Shown one piece after another: positions 6,921-11,986 of a stretch of 11,986 nucleotides of DNA. How positions within the stretch are numbered: the stretch's first letter is position 1; every line of letters starts with the position of its first letter. The translations under genes and the position numbers were made by a program. The DNA lies in NCBI GenBank assembly GCA_034667645.1, contig JAXDQV010000022.1, positions 1-11,986 on the forward strand, read 5' to 3'. Source of the stretch: JAJPJG01 sp034667645. Its GTDB lineage: Bacteria > Verrucomicrobiota > Verrucomicrobiia > Chthoniobacterales > Chthoniobacteraceae. Under the pieces are notes generated by a model that made no database searches, had not been told where the DNA came from, and saw only the letters and a program-made list of their open reading frames with translations.

Positions 6921-7969
6921 AAAAGCGAAAGCTGATCGGTCGGCACGCGGAAGCTGGCGGTGGAAAGTTTGATCTCCGCGTTTTTGAAACCGGCTTTGCG
7001 ATGCGCGACTTCGTAGAGCGCGCGCATTTGCTCGGCGTAAAATCCTTCGCCGCGCATGCGGGAGCCGAAGCGCGAGTCATTCAATTTTCCGCCGCGCATG
7101 TCGCGAACGCGCCCGAGAATCTTTTCTTTTCGATCGGGAAAATGTCGGTCGAGCCAGTTGGAAAAAATCGGCGCAACGGCCCATGGCAGGCGGATCGGCA
7201 CGATGGCCGCGCTGCTGGCGCCCGCGCGCGCGACGGTGGCGAAAAGCTCGATCATTTCGTGGTCGTTGAGGCCGGGAATACACGGCGCCATCATCACGCG
7301 GACGGGAATTCCGGCGGCGGTCAATTCCTCGACCGCGGCGATGCGGCGTGACGGTGGCGAGGCGCGCGGTTCCAGTATTTTCGCCAGTTCGCGATCGAGC
7401 GAAGTGATGGAAACATTCACCGCGACTGCATGGTATTTTGCCAACTCGCCCAGCAAATCAATGTCGCGCGTGACGAGGTGGTTTTTCGTGATGATGGCGA
7501 GCGGATTGCGGAATTCCGCGAGCACGGCGATGCAGCGGCGCGTGATTTCCAGCTTCCGCTCGATCGGTTGATAGCAGTCGGTGACGCCGCTCATCACGAG
7601 CGTCTGCGGCTGCCACGATTTTTTGGAAAGCTCCGCACGCAGCAGCTCCGGCGCGTTTTCTTTCACGACGATTTTGCTCTCGAAATCGAGGCCGGCGCTG
7701 AAGCCGAGATATTCGTGCGTCGGGCGCGCGAAACAATATGCGCAGCCGTGTTCGCAGCCGCGGTAGGGATTCAGCGAAACCTCGAAGCCGACGTCGGGGC
7801 TGTTGTTGTGCGAGATGATCGTTTGCGAATTGTCGCGCAAGAACTGCGTGCGCCGCGGCGGCGCGTCGGGATCGTATTCATCCGGTTCGCTGACGTATTC
7901 GAGCTGCTCAAAACGATTCTTCGGATTGAATCCCGCCCCGCGTCCATCCGCGTTTTGAGTAGTGTTCAT
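6917..7969 (-). CDS. PA0069/Rv2578c-type radical SAM protein (SplB-like superfamily)
   Basis: 350 aa, ATG at 7969. The radical SAM [4Fe-4S] motif C-X3-C-X2-C is Cys72, Cys76, Cys79 in YRGCEHGCAYCFAR. The context THEYLG, followed by GVTDCYQPIE and ITKNHLVTRD, marks the PA0069/Rv2578c family, distant relatives of spore photoproduct lyase. Members are described only as radical SAM proteins; a DNA-repair role is suspected, not shown. The N-terminal GRGAGFNPKNRFE and the C-terminal DQLSLF tail are typical of the family, so the protein appears complete. A perfect palindrome identical to the Verrucomicrobia LexA consensus sits over its start codon and a TTGACA hexamer lies upstream, which suggests DNA-damage control. 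It converges on gpmI, sharing a CTAG stop. Confidence 0.88.
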   Translation of the reverse strand: MNTTQNADGRGAGFNPKNRFEQLEYVSEPDEYDPDAPPRRTQFLRDNSQTIISHNNSPDVGFEVSLNPYRGCEHGCAYCFARPTHEYLGFSAGLDFESKIVVKENAPELLRAELSKKSWQPQTLVMSGVTDCYQPIERKLEITRRCIAVLAEFRNPLAIITKNHLVTRDIDLLGELAKYHAVAVNVSITSLDRELAKILEPRASPPSRRIAAVEELTAAGIPVRVMMAPCIPGLNDHEMIELFATVARAGASSAAIVPIRLPWAVAPIFSNWLDRHFPDRKEKILGRVRDMRGGKLNDSRFGSRMRGEGFYAEQMRALYEVAHRKAGFKNAEIKLSTASFRVPTDQLSLF

Positions 7970-7976
7970 GCGAACA
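7963..7976. promoter_or_regulatory. Candidate LexA operator (TGTTC-N4-GAACA)
   Basis: The sequence TGTTCATGCGAACA is a perfect palindrome around a 4-nt spacer and extends one base each side (GTGTTC/GAACAC, 7962-7977). It equals the LexA consensus published for Verrucomicrobia, TGTTC-N4-GAACA, established on the Verrucomicrobium spinosum recA promoter. It covers the radical SAM start codon (7969-7967) and the probable transcription start, where a repressor would block initiation. The chance expectation for 10 fixed bases in a 12 kb window is about 0.01. Function depends on the host really having this LexA type. Confidence 0.6.
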
Positions 7977-7978
7977 CA

Positions 7979-8009
7979 TAACTAGGGCCTTCAGCCGCGT
8001 GAATGTCAA
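7979..8009 (-). promoter_or_regulatory. Candidate promoter of the radical SAM gene
   Basis: On the minus strand a consensus -35 TTGACA occupies 8009-8004. A weak -10-like TAGTTA lies at 7984-7979, giving a 19-nt spacer, longer than the ideal 17. Initiation would then fall around 7973-7971, within a few bases of the ATG, so the mRNA would be leaderless or nearly so and its start would lie inside the LexA-like palindrome. The -35 match is clear; the -10 is poor. Confidence 0.4.
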
Positions 8010-8030
8010 ATGCACTGTGAAAGATCAGCT

Positions 8031-8549
8031 TCAAACCGAAGCCATGGATTCCCTACTTTTTCGCGGGAGCTTAGTAAGACGATATCTGATGTAGCGGTGT
8101 TCGAGATAATGAAGGTGCCGCACAACATTTTCGATTTTGCTTAGTGCGTGTTCGTAAGCCTTATCCTGATCGTGCCACTTCTTTTCTTCGTAATAAGTCC
8201 ACTTGAAATGCACAAACTGATTTCGGCGTTCTGAAAGCTGATTGATCGCGTTTAGATGGATAATATTTGGCGGCCGTTTGCATAGCTGCAGGATTAAAAA
8301 GATATATTTGGCTCTAATACCGGTATCGAAAATAAACCTCTTAATCAGCTCTTCTGGAAGGCGTTGTCTCCGAAGAATAGAAGCGATCATCATGTTCAAC
8401 ATGTGCTCAATCCAAGTCGCGAAATAAAGGACAGCTTCTTCTTCTCGACCACTTTTTTGGAATCTGCGCGCTTGCATGAGTAAGCTTTTTCTAAAATCGG
8501 TTGTGAAGTGAAGGGGAGCGCCGTCCGCTATGCTCTTGAGGTGTCGCAA
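8031..8549 (-). CDS. Unknown protein with HEPN-like R-X4-H motif; probably the 3' part of a frameshifted gene
   Basis: A 172-codon frame whose only start at this length is TTG 8549. The frame is actually open back to a TGA at 8591-8589, with no ATG in that part; the first ATG is codon 25. The protein is helical, rich in Arg, His and Lys, and has R109-N-Q-F-V-H114 (in SERRNQFVHFKW), which fits the R-X4-6-H active-site motif of HEPN ribonucleases, preceded by a helix ATWIEHMLNMM. I recognise no family. Base composition is far more AT-rich than the neighbours (about 35% GC in 8281-8340), suggesting recent acquisition. The sense-like sequence upstream of the TTG (SDKQFHRDVLRHLKS) and the frame at 8528-8686 suggest one original ~218-residue gene broken by a single-base indel. 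Two overlapping genes remain possible. Confidence 0.5.
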   Translation of the reverse strand: MRHLKSIADGAPLHFTTDFRKSLLMQARRFQKSGREEEAVLYFATWIEHMLNMMIASILRRQRLPEELIKRFIFDTGIRAKYIFLILQLCKRPPNIIHLNAINQLSERRNQFVHFKWTYYEEKKWHDQDKAYEHALSKIENVVRHLHYLEHRYIRYRLTKLPRKSRESMASV

Positions 8550-8686
8550 TACATCACGGTGAAATTGCTTGTCCGATTGCCGCGAGGATCAAGAACGCCG
8601 TCGGCTACCGCTGTCCGGATGACACTGTTTCCAATTTCACGTGCGAGCTTTTGGTCTATCGCATCAAGTGGCATAAAATGAGTCAT
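8528..8686 (-). CDS. Short unknown ORF; probably the 5' part of the frameshifted islet gene
   Basis: 52 codons from ATG 8686 (the frame continues upstream to 8731, inside the thioredoxin-like gene; a second Met is at 8674). It starts 8 nt after the thioredoxin-like stop at 8695 and has no visible Shine-Dalgarno. The first ~36 residues (MTHFMPLDAIDQKLAREIGN and on to GVLDPRG) look like an ordinary helical protein start. After about 8590 the frame becomes less convincing and ends at TAG 8530-8528, overlapping the next frame by 22 nt. Moving to the -1 frame between 8588 and 8528 would continue into the HEPN-like ORF. No known domain is recognised. It could be a fragment, a small gene, or the product of a sequencing error. 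Confidence 0.4.
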   Translation of the reverse strand: MTHFMPLDAIDQKLAREIGNSVIRTAVADGVLDPRGNRTSNFTVMYCDTSRA

Positions 8687-8694
8687 AACAATAC

Positions 8695-9273
8695 TCAGCC
8701 GAAATACGCGGGCGCATTTCCGGCGCGCCATTTGATGTTGCAGCCGAGGCTTGGTTTTTGATCGGAATTCACCGGCTGGCCGGCGAGCGTGGCGTCAAGG
8801 GCCGCGCGCAAATCCGCGCCGGTCGGCGGGTCCTGGCGCGGGCGGGTGCCGTCGAGCTGGCCGCGATAGACGAGCTTCCGGTTTTGATCGAACAGGAAAA
8901 AATCGGGCGTGCAGGCGGCGGTGTAAGCCTTCGCGACTTCCTGCGATTCATCGTGGCAATACGGAAACGGGAAGCGCAGCTGCTCCGCGAGCGTCTTCAT
9001 TTTGTCCGCCGCATCCTCGGGATAATCGGCGCTGTCATTCGAGCTGATCGCAACGGTGCCAACTCCGCGGCCGGCGTAGTCGCGCGCGAGGCGCATCAGT
9101 TCGTCACGAACGTGGATGACGTAAGGGCAATGGTTACAGATGAACATGACGAGCAGCGCTTTTTTGTCCGCAAAATCGGCGAGCGAGACGGAGCGGCCGG
9201 TGACGACATCGGGCAGGGAAAAAGCGGGCGCGGCAGTGCCGAGCGGGAGCATGGTGGAAGAGGTTTTGGACAT
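8695..9273 (-). CDS. Thioredoxin-like (AhpC/TSA-Trx fold) redox protein
   Basis: 192 aa from ATG 9273; longer N-terminal versions up to 9390 read through Arg-rich, unrelated-looking sequence and are not preferred. The fold is thioredoxin/peroxiredoxin-like: GTAAPAFSLPDV at 12-23, then the active site FICNHCPYV with Cys46-X2-Cys49, the cis-Pro region ACTPDFFLFD, and LVYRGQLDGTRP. The C-terminus SLGCNIKWRAGNAPAYFG is a recurring ending of this widespread small family, so the protein is complete. No signal peptide is visible, implying a cytosolic thiol-disulfide or peroxide-related role; the substrate is unknown. It is divergent from topoisomerase IB, with 76 bp between the chosen starts, and the AT-rich islet follows it on the same strand. 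Confidence 0.85.
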   Translation of the reverse strand: MSKTSSTMLPLGTAAPAFSLPDVVTGRSVSLADFADKKALLVMFICNHCPYVIHVRDELMRLARDYAGRGVGTVAISSNDSADYPEDAADKMKTLAEQLRFPFPYCHDESQEVAKAYTAACTPDFFLFDQNRKLVYRGQLDGTRPRQDPPTGADLRAALDATLAGQPVNSDQKPSLGCNIKWRAGNAPAYFG

Positions 9274-9332
9274 GCAAAAGTTTGTTCGTGTGCTGCGCGT
9301 CGAGTCGAGCAATTGCGTCCACGCTCCATCGC

Positions 9333-9337
9333 GGAGG
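9333..9337 (+). promoter_or_regulatory. Shine-Dalgarno supporting the GTG start of topoisomerase IB
   Basis: GGAGG, 12 nt before GTG 9350. Strong Shine-Dalgarno sequences are rare in this window, so this one favours GTG 9350 over the in-frame ATGs at 9251 and 9272, which overlap the divergent thioredoxin-like gene or its start codon. The spacing is slightly long. Confidence 0.5.
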
Positions 9338-9349
9338 CGATCAGTCAGT

Positions 9350-10444
9350 GTGCCGAAAAAGAAGAGCCTCGCCGCCGCCCTCGACATCACGCTTGATCCC
9401 GTCGAGGCGGCGCAGGAGGCGGGGCTGCGTTACGTCACCGACGAGCAGCCGGGCATCACGCGCAAGAAGCGCGGCAACAAGTGGGCCTATTTTTTACCGG
9501 ACGGAAAACGGGTGACGGAGCACAACGAAATTGTGCGGATCAACCGGCTGGCGATCCCGCCGGCTTACACGGACGTGTGGATTTGTCCGAAGCCGAACGG
9601 GCATCTTCAAGCCACCGGGCGCGACGCTCGCGGACGGAAGCAATACCGCTATCACGCCCGTTGGCGCGAGGTGCGCGATACGAACAAATACGAAAAGATG
9701 ATCGCCTTCGGGGCCGCGCTTCCAAAAATCCGCAAGCGTGTCCGGGCCGATCTCGCCCTGCCGGATTTGCCGCGTAATAAGGTGCTCGCCGCCATCGTGC
9801 GGCTGCTCGAGATGACGCTCATTCGCGTGGGGAACGAAGAATACGCCAAGGAGAACAAATCCTACGGATTGACCACGATGAAGAATCGGCACGTGGCCGT
9901 GCGCGGAGCGGCAATGAAATTCAAATTCCGTGGCAAGCACGGCAAGGAGCACGAGATCACGATGGACGACAAACGCCTCGCGAAGATCGTCAAGCGCTGC
10001 CGTGATCTGCCGGGCCAGGATCTGTTTGCCTATGTGGACGGCGAGGGGAATCCGCAGAGCATTGGCTCGAGTGACGTGAACGATTACCTGCAGGAAATCG
10101 CGGGCGAGGAATTCACCGCGAAGGATTTTCGGACCTGGGCCGGGACCAAGCTGGCCGCGCTGGCGCTGCAGGAGTTTGATCAATTTGAGAATCCGAAGGA
10201 GGCGAAAGCCAATGTCGTTAAAGCGGTCGAGGCCGTCTCACAATTACTGGGGAACACTCCGGCGATTTGCAGAAAATGTTACGTCCATCCCGCGGTCGTG
10301 GAGGCTTATCTCGATGGCAAGCTGGCGGAGACGCTGGCGCAAAAGGCAGAGAAAACGATTTCAAAATCGCTCGCGCTCCTGAAGCCGGATGAGGCGGCGG
10401 TGATGGTGCTGTTGCACGGACGACTACAGGAGGCGAGGAAGTAA
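9350..10444 (+). CDS. DNA topoisomerase IB (poxvirus-type)
   Basis: 364 aa from GTG 9350. It relaxes supercoils by transient 3'-phosphotyrosine nicking, with no ATP needed. The N-terminal domain has LRYVTDEQPGITRKKRG at ~26-42 and INRLAIPPAYTDVWICP at 64-80, both typical of bacterial TopIB. The catalytic domain shows Arg159 (LIRVGNEEYAKEN), a KFKFRGKHGK segment with the general-acid Lys, Arg261 (KDFRTWAGT) and the nucleophile Tyr311 in KCYVHPAV. The length of ~350-370 matches bacterial members, so it should be active. Longer starts at ATG 9251 or 9272 add up to 33 residues without family similarity. It lies alone between the divergent thioredoxin-like gene and the rpmH promoter. Confidence 0.93.
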   Translation: MPKKKSLAAALDITLDPVEAAQEAGLRYVTDEQPGITRKKRGNKWAYFLPDGKRVTEHNEIVRINRLAIPPAYTDVWICPKPNGHLQATGRDARGRKQYRYHARWREVRDTNKYEKMIAFGAALPKIRKRVRADLALPDLPRNKVLAAIVRLLEMTLIRVGNEEYAKENKSYGLTTMKNRHVAVRGAAMKFKFRGKHGKEHEITMDDKRLAKIVKRCRDLPGQDLFAYVDGEGNPQSIGSSDVNDYLQEIAGEEFTAKDFRTWAGTKLAALALQEFDQFENPKEAKANVVKAVEAVSQLLGNTPAICRKCYVHPAVVEAYLDGKLAETLAQKAEKTISKSLALLKPDEAAVMVLLHGRLQEARK

Positions 10445-10484
10445 CGCACCGGGGAACCGTGTCAAACGCGGTCATGCGGAACGG

Positions 10485-10512
10485 TTGACACTCAAGCCCG
10501 AGCCGCTAGAGT
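10485..10512 (+). promoter_or_regulatory. Promoter of the rpmH operon
   Basis: Perfect -35 TTGACA at 10485-10490, 16-nt spacer, and -10-like TAGAGT at 10507-10512 (4 of 6). Initiation near 10519 would give a leader of about 30 nt before the rpmH ATG at 10548, with no Shine-Dalgarno in it. A 6-bp inverted repeat AACCGT (10455-10460) / ACGGTT (10481-10486) reaches the -35, and GTCAA (10461-10465) / TTGAC (10485-10489) is a second short one; either could be a chance match. Confidence 0.6.
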
Positions 10513-10547
10513 TGCGCCTCTTTTTACCTGCCAGATTTTACGCTTTT

Positions 10548-10721
10548 ATGAAACGGACCTATCAAGCATCCAAACGCACGCGCAAACGCCAGTTCGGCTT
10601 TCGCGCGCGCATGAAGACCAAAAGCGGGCGCGCCATCCTCGCGCGGCGGCGTCAGCGCGGCCGCAAGCGCCTGCTGCCGAAAGGCGTGGAAGTCCATTAC
10701 GCGCGGCACACCGAGGCGTAG
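10548..10721 (+). CDS. rpmH: Large-subunit ribosomal protein bL34 with short C-terminal extension
   Basis: 57 aa. The start MKRTYQASKRTRKRQFGFRA, followed by RMKTKSGRAILARRRQRGRKRL, is the complete bL34 sequence, very basic as expected for this rRNA-binding 50S protein. An in-frame upstream ATG at 10485 is rejected because it lies in the promoter. bL34 is usually 44-46 residues; here an extra ~13 (LPKGVEVHYARHTEA region) follow the conserved core, a modest tail. It is the first gene of the rpmH-rnpA-yidD-yidC cluster, with 45 nt to rnpA. Confidence 0.96.
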   Translation: MKRTYQASKRTRKRQFGFRARMKTKSGRAILARRRQRGRKRLLPKGVEVHYARHTEA

Positions 10722-10749
10722 CACCGGCGCCGCATTCCGAACGGCGGAT

Positions 10750-10755
10750 GAGGGG
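10750..10755 (+). promoter_or_regulatory. Shine-Dalgarno for the TTG start of rnpA
   Basis: GAGGGG, 11 nt before TTG 10767. No ATG or GTG start is available between the rpmH stop and the conserved rnpA sequence, so this purine run supports the rare TTG start. Confidence 0.45.
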
Positions 10756-10766
10756 ATTCCATCGTC

Positions 10767-11123
10767 TTGGCACTCCTCCGTTTTCCAAAGGCAGCGCGGC
10801 TCGCCCGTGCAGCCGAGTTCAATGAGGTCAAACAGAAGGGTGCAACCTTTCACGGAAAATTCTTCGTGCTCAGCGTCTTGAATATTTCAGCAACGGAACC
10901 GGCACGAACCGGCTTTATCACCTCCCGCCGGGTCGGCGGTGCGGTAAAGCGGAATCGCGTGCGGCGGCGTTTGCGCGAGTTGGTGCGCACTTCGCGTCCG
11001 CAGTTAAGAGCGGGATTTTGGATTGTGCTCATCGCTCGCGCAGCTGCCACGCGTGCAACTTGGAATGAGCTGCAGGAGGAATGGCTCTCGCTCGGCATGC
11101 GCAGTCGCGTTTTGAACCCATGA
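10767..11123 (+). CDS. rnpA: Ribonuclease P protein component
   Basis: 118 aa beginning at TTG 10767, the only plausible start after rpmH. RnpA is the small basic subunit that helps the P RNA bind and cleave the 5' leader of pre-tRNAs in the cytoplasm. It has the family order: RFPKAARLARAAEFNEVKQKG at the start, GFITSRRVGGAVKRN in the middle and the conserved RNR-type helix RNRVRRRLRELVR at 62-74, which contacts P RNA. The length matches the usual 110-125 residues. Its stop overlaps the yidD ATG as ATGA (11120-11123), so the two are likely translationally coupled. The RNA partner rnpB is not in the window. Confidence 0.94.
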   Translation: MALLRFPKAARLARAAEFNEVKQKGATFHGKFFVLSVLNISATEPARTGFITSRRVGGAVKRNRVRRRLRELVRTSRPQLRAGFWIVLIARAAATRATWNELQEEWLSLGMRSRVLNP

Positions 11124-11359
11124 TTCGCGTTCTCGTTCGCGGTTATCAAATCCTGATCTCGCCGGTGCTGTCGCTTTTTGCCGGCCCGCATGCCGGATGC
11201 AGGTTCGAGCCGACCTGCTCGCAGTATTTCATCGAGTCGGTGGAAGCCCACGGCACGTTGCGGGGCTGCTGGCTTGGTTTGAAACGTATCGCGCGCTGTC
11301 ATCCCTGGGGCGGGCAGGGTTTTGATCCCGTGCCTGTGAAAAGGGGAGAGGCGACTTAA
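11120..11359 (+). CDS. yidD: Membrane protein insertion efficiency factor YidD
   Basis: 79 aa from ATG 11120, overlapping the rnpA stop; a 92-residue version from 11081 would extend into rnpA and is not preferred. The YidD (DUF37/haemolytic) signature is complete: LVRGYQILISPVLS with an amphipathic helix, then GCRFEPTCSQYF with Cys27 and Cys33, GTLRGCWLGLKRIARCHPWG, and a final GFDPVP. YidD sits at the inner face of the membrane and aids YidC-dependent insertion. It precedes yidC with a single base between stop and start. Confidence 0.95.
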   Translation: MIRVLVRGYQILISPVLSLFAGPHAGCRFEPTCSQYFIESVEAHGTLRGCWLGLKRIARCHPWGGQGFDPVPVKRGEAT

Positions 11360-11360
11360 G

Positions 11361-11986
11361 ATGGACCGCAAGGGAATGGTCGCGGTGGCGATCGCAATAG
11401 TCGTCATGGTGGTGTGGCAAATCAAATTTGCTCCGAAGTATGTCGCTCCGCCAGTCGCGGCACCGTCACCCACGCCGATGGCGAGCGTCTCGCCGACGCC
11501 GATCGTCACGCCGGTGACTGCTCCAACAGCGCAGACGGACACCATTCCCGAGACTCTGGAAAGCGTCAGTAGTCCCTCCGTGCAATACGACTTTACGAAT
11601 CTCGGTGGCGGCATCTCCCGCGCGGAACTTTCCAAGTATCCGGCCGAAAGCGGCAACGTGAGGATGAATGAGTTTGGTTCGCTCCCCATCGGCGCGATCA
11701 GCGAAAATCCAGGCGAGGCAGCGACTGAAGCATATGCGATCACGAGCAATGCGGCAGGTGGGGAAGTGTTGTGTGAACGCACGGGCAGCAACGGACTGCA
11801 AATCGTGAAGAAATTCACACTCCCCAAGACGGATGATTACCGGATGCAGCTCGACGTGACCTTCACAAACCGGGGCGCGGAGCCGTGGAAGTCGAGCGGC
11901 TATTATCTCTATGTCGGTTCGGCGGCTGCGATTCACCAGCGGGATTTGCCGACTTACACCGGGTTTGATTTTTATCGCAACGGCAA
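11361..11986 (+). CDS. yidC: Membrane protein insertase YidC, N-terminal part (3' end outside window)
   Basis: The first 208 codons are present and the frame runs off the window edge. It opens MDRKGMVAVAIAIVVMVVW, the first transmembrane anchor of Gram-negative-type YidC. Residues ~28-60 form a Pro/Thr/Ser/Val/Ala-rich linker with repeated SPTP units (PSPTP, SPTPIVTP). From ~70 the beta-sandwich periplasmic domain starts (YDFTNLGGGISRAEL, KFTLPKTDDYRMQLDVTFTN). YidC inserts and folds inner-membrane proteins alone or with Sec. A purine-rich GGGGAGAGG (11343-11351) lies 9 nt before the ATG. The linker is a plausible species-specific spacer. The insertase domain itself is not in view. Confidence 0.93.
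   Translation, partial: MDRKGMVAVAIAIVVMVVWQIKFAPKYVAPPVAAPSPTPMASVSPTPIVTPVTAPTAQTDTIPETLESVSSPSVQYDFTNLGGGISRAELSKYPAESGNVRMNEFGSLPIGAISENPGEAATEAYAITSNAAGGEVLCERTGSNGLQIVKKFTLPKTDDYRMQLDVTFTNRGAEPWKSSGYYLYVGSAAAIHQRDLPTYTGFDFYRNG

Noticed and set aside
7962..7977. Gram-positive Cheo/LexA box (GAAC-N4-GTTC)
   Set aside because: The half-sites are in the opposite order (GTTC-N4-GAAC), so it does not match that motif; it matches the Verrucomicrobia form instead.
9494..10183. 229-codon minus-strand ORF inside topoisomerase IB
   Set aside because: Antisense to a gene with all catalytic residues in place; no family resemblance.
10728..10746. Hairpin CGCCG/CGGCG between rpmH and rnpA as a terminator
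   Set aside because: Only 5 bp of stem with a 9-nt loop and no following T-run; termination inside this cluster is also unlikely.
10850..11827. 325-codon minus-strand ORF opposite rnpA, yidD and yidC
   Set aside because: It overlaps three recognised genes completely and shows no domain; shadow frame.
1..11986. CRISPR array, tRNA, rRNA or insertion sequence
   Set aside because: No regularly spaced repeats, cloverleaf-like segments, rRNA-like stretches or transposase motifs were seen by eye; a tRNAscan or Infernal run would be needed to exclude small RNAs.

Overview
The window looks like a chromosomal core region of a GC-rich, Gram-negative-type bacterium, most likely Verrucomicrobiota or a close PVC relative. 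This placement is an inference from the gene set and protein character: hopanoid cyclase, short pyruvoyl-type Psd fused head-to-tail with PssA, SufT with a NifU-like scaffold, a YidC starting MDRKG, scarce Shine-Dalgarno sequences, and an exact match to the published Verrucomicrobia LexA operator. No rRNA or other direct phylogenetic marker is present.

Layout. (1) 1-933, +: C-terminal half of squalene-hopene cyclase. (2) 2597-945, -: a three-gene Fe-S/sulfur cluster read as rhodanese fusion, NifU-like scaffold, SufT. (3) 2705-6920, +: a tight four-gene run psd, pssA, a glucosyl-3-phosphoglycerate-synthase-like glycosyltransferase and gpmI, the first three joined by ATGA and GTGA overlaps. (4) 7969-6917, -: a PA0069/Rv2578c-type radical SAM protein whose stop shares a CTAG with the gpmI stop and whose start codon lies inside a LexA-like palindrome. 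(5) 9273-8031, -: a thioredoxin-like protein followed by an AT-rich islet with two overlapping reading frames that look like one frameshifted gene carrying an R-X4-H (HEPN-like) motif. (6) 9350-10444, +: a poxvirus-type topoisomerase IB. (7) 10485-11986, +: a promoter and the classic rpmH, rnpA, yidD, yidC cluster, with yidC cut by the window edge.

How the parts relate. Psd and PssA make phosphatidylethanolamine from CDP-diacylglycerol via phosphatidylserine. The glycosyltransferase and GpmI both bear on 3-phosphoglycerate, the acceptor for glucosylglycerate synthesis and a glycolytic intermediate. The minus-strand trio supplies or matures Fe-S clusters. The rpmH-yidC block links ribosome and tRNA processing with membrane protein insertion.

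The most interesting signals are the LexA-box-like operator over the radical SAM start, the frameshifted HEPN-like islet gene, and the coupling of a 3-phosphoglycerate glycosyltransferase to phospholipid genes and gpmI. I saw no tRNA, rRNA, CRISPR array or insertion sequence, and there is no gene-free stretch over 300 bases.
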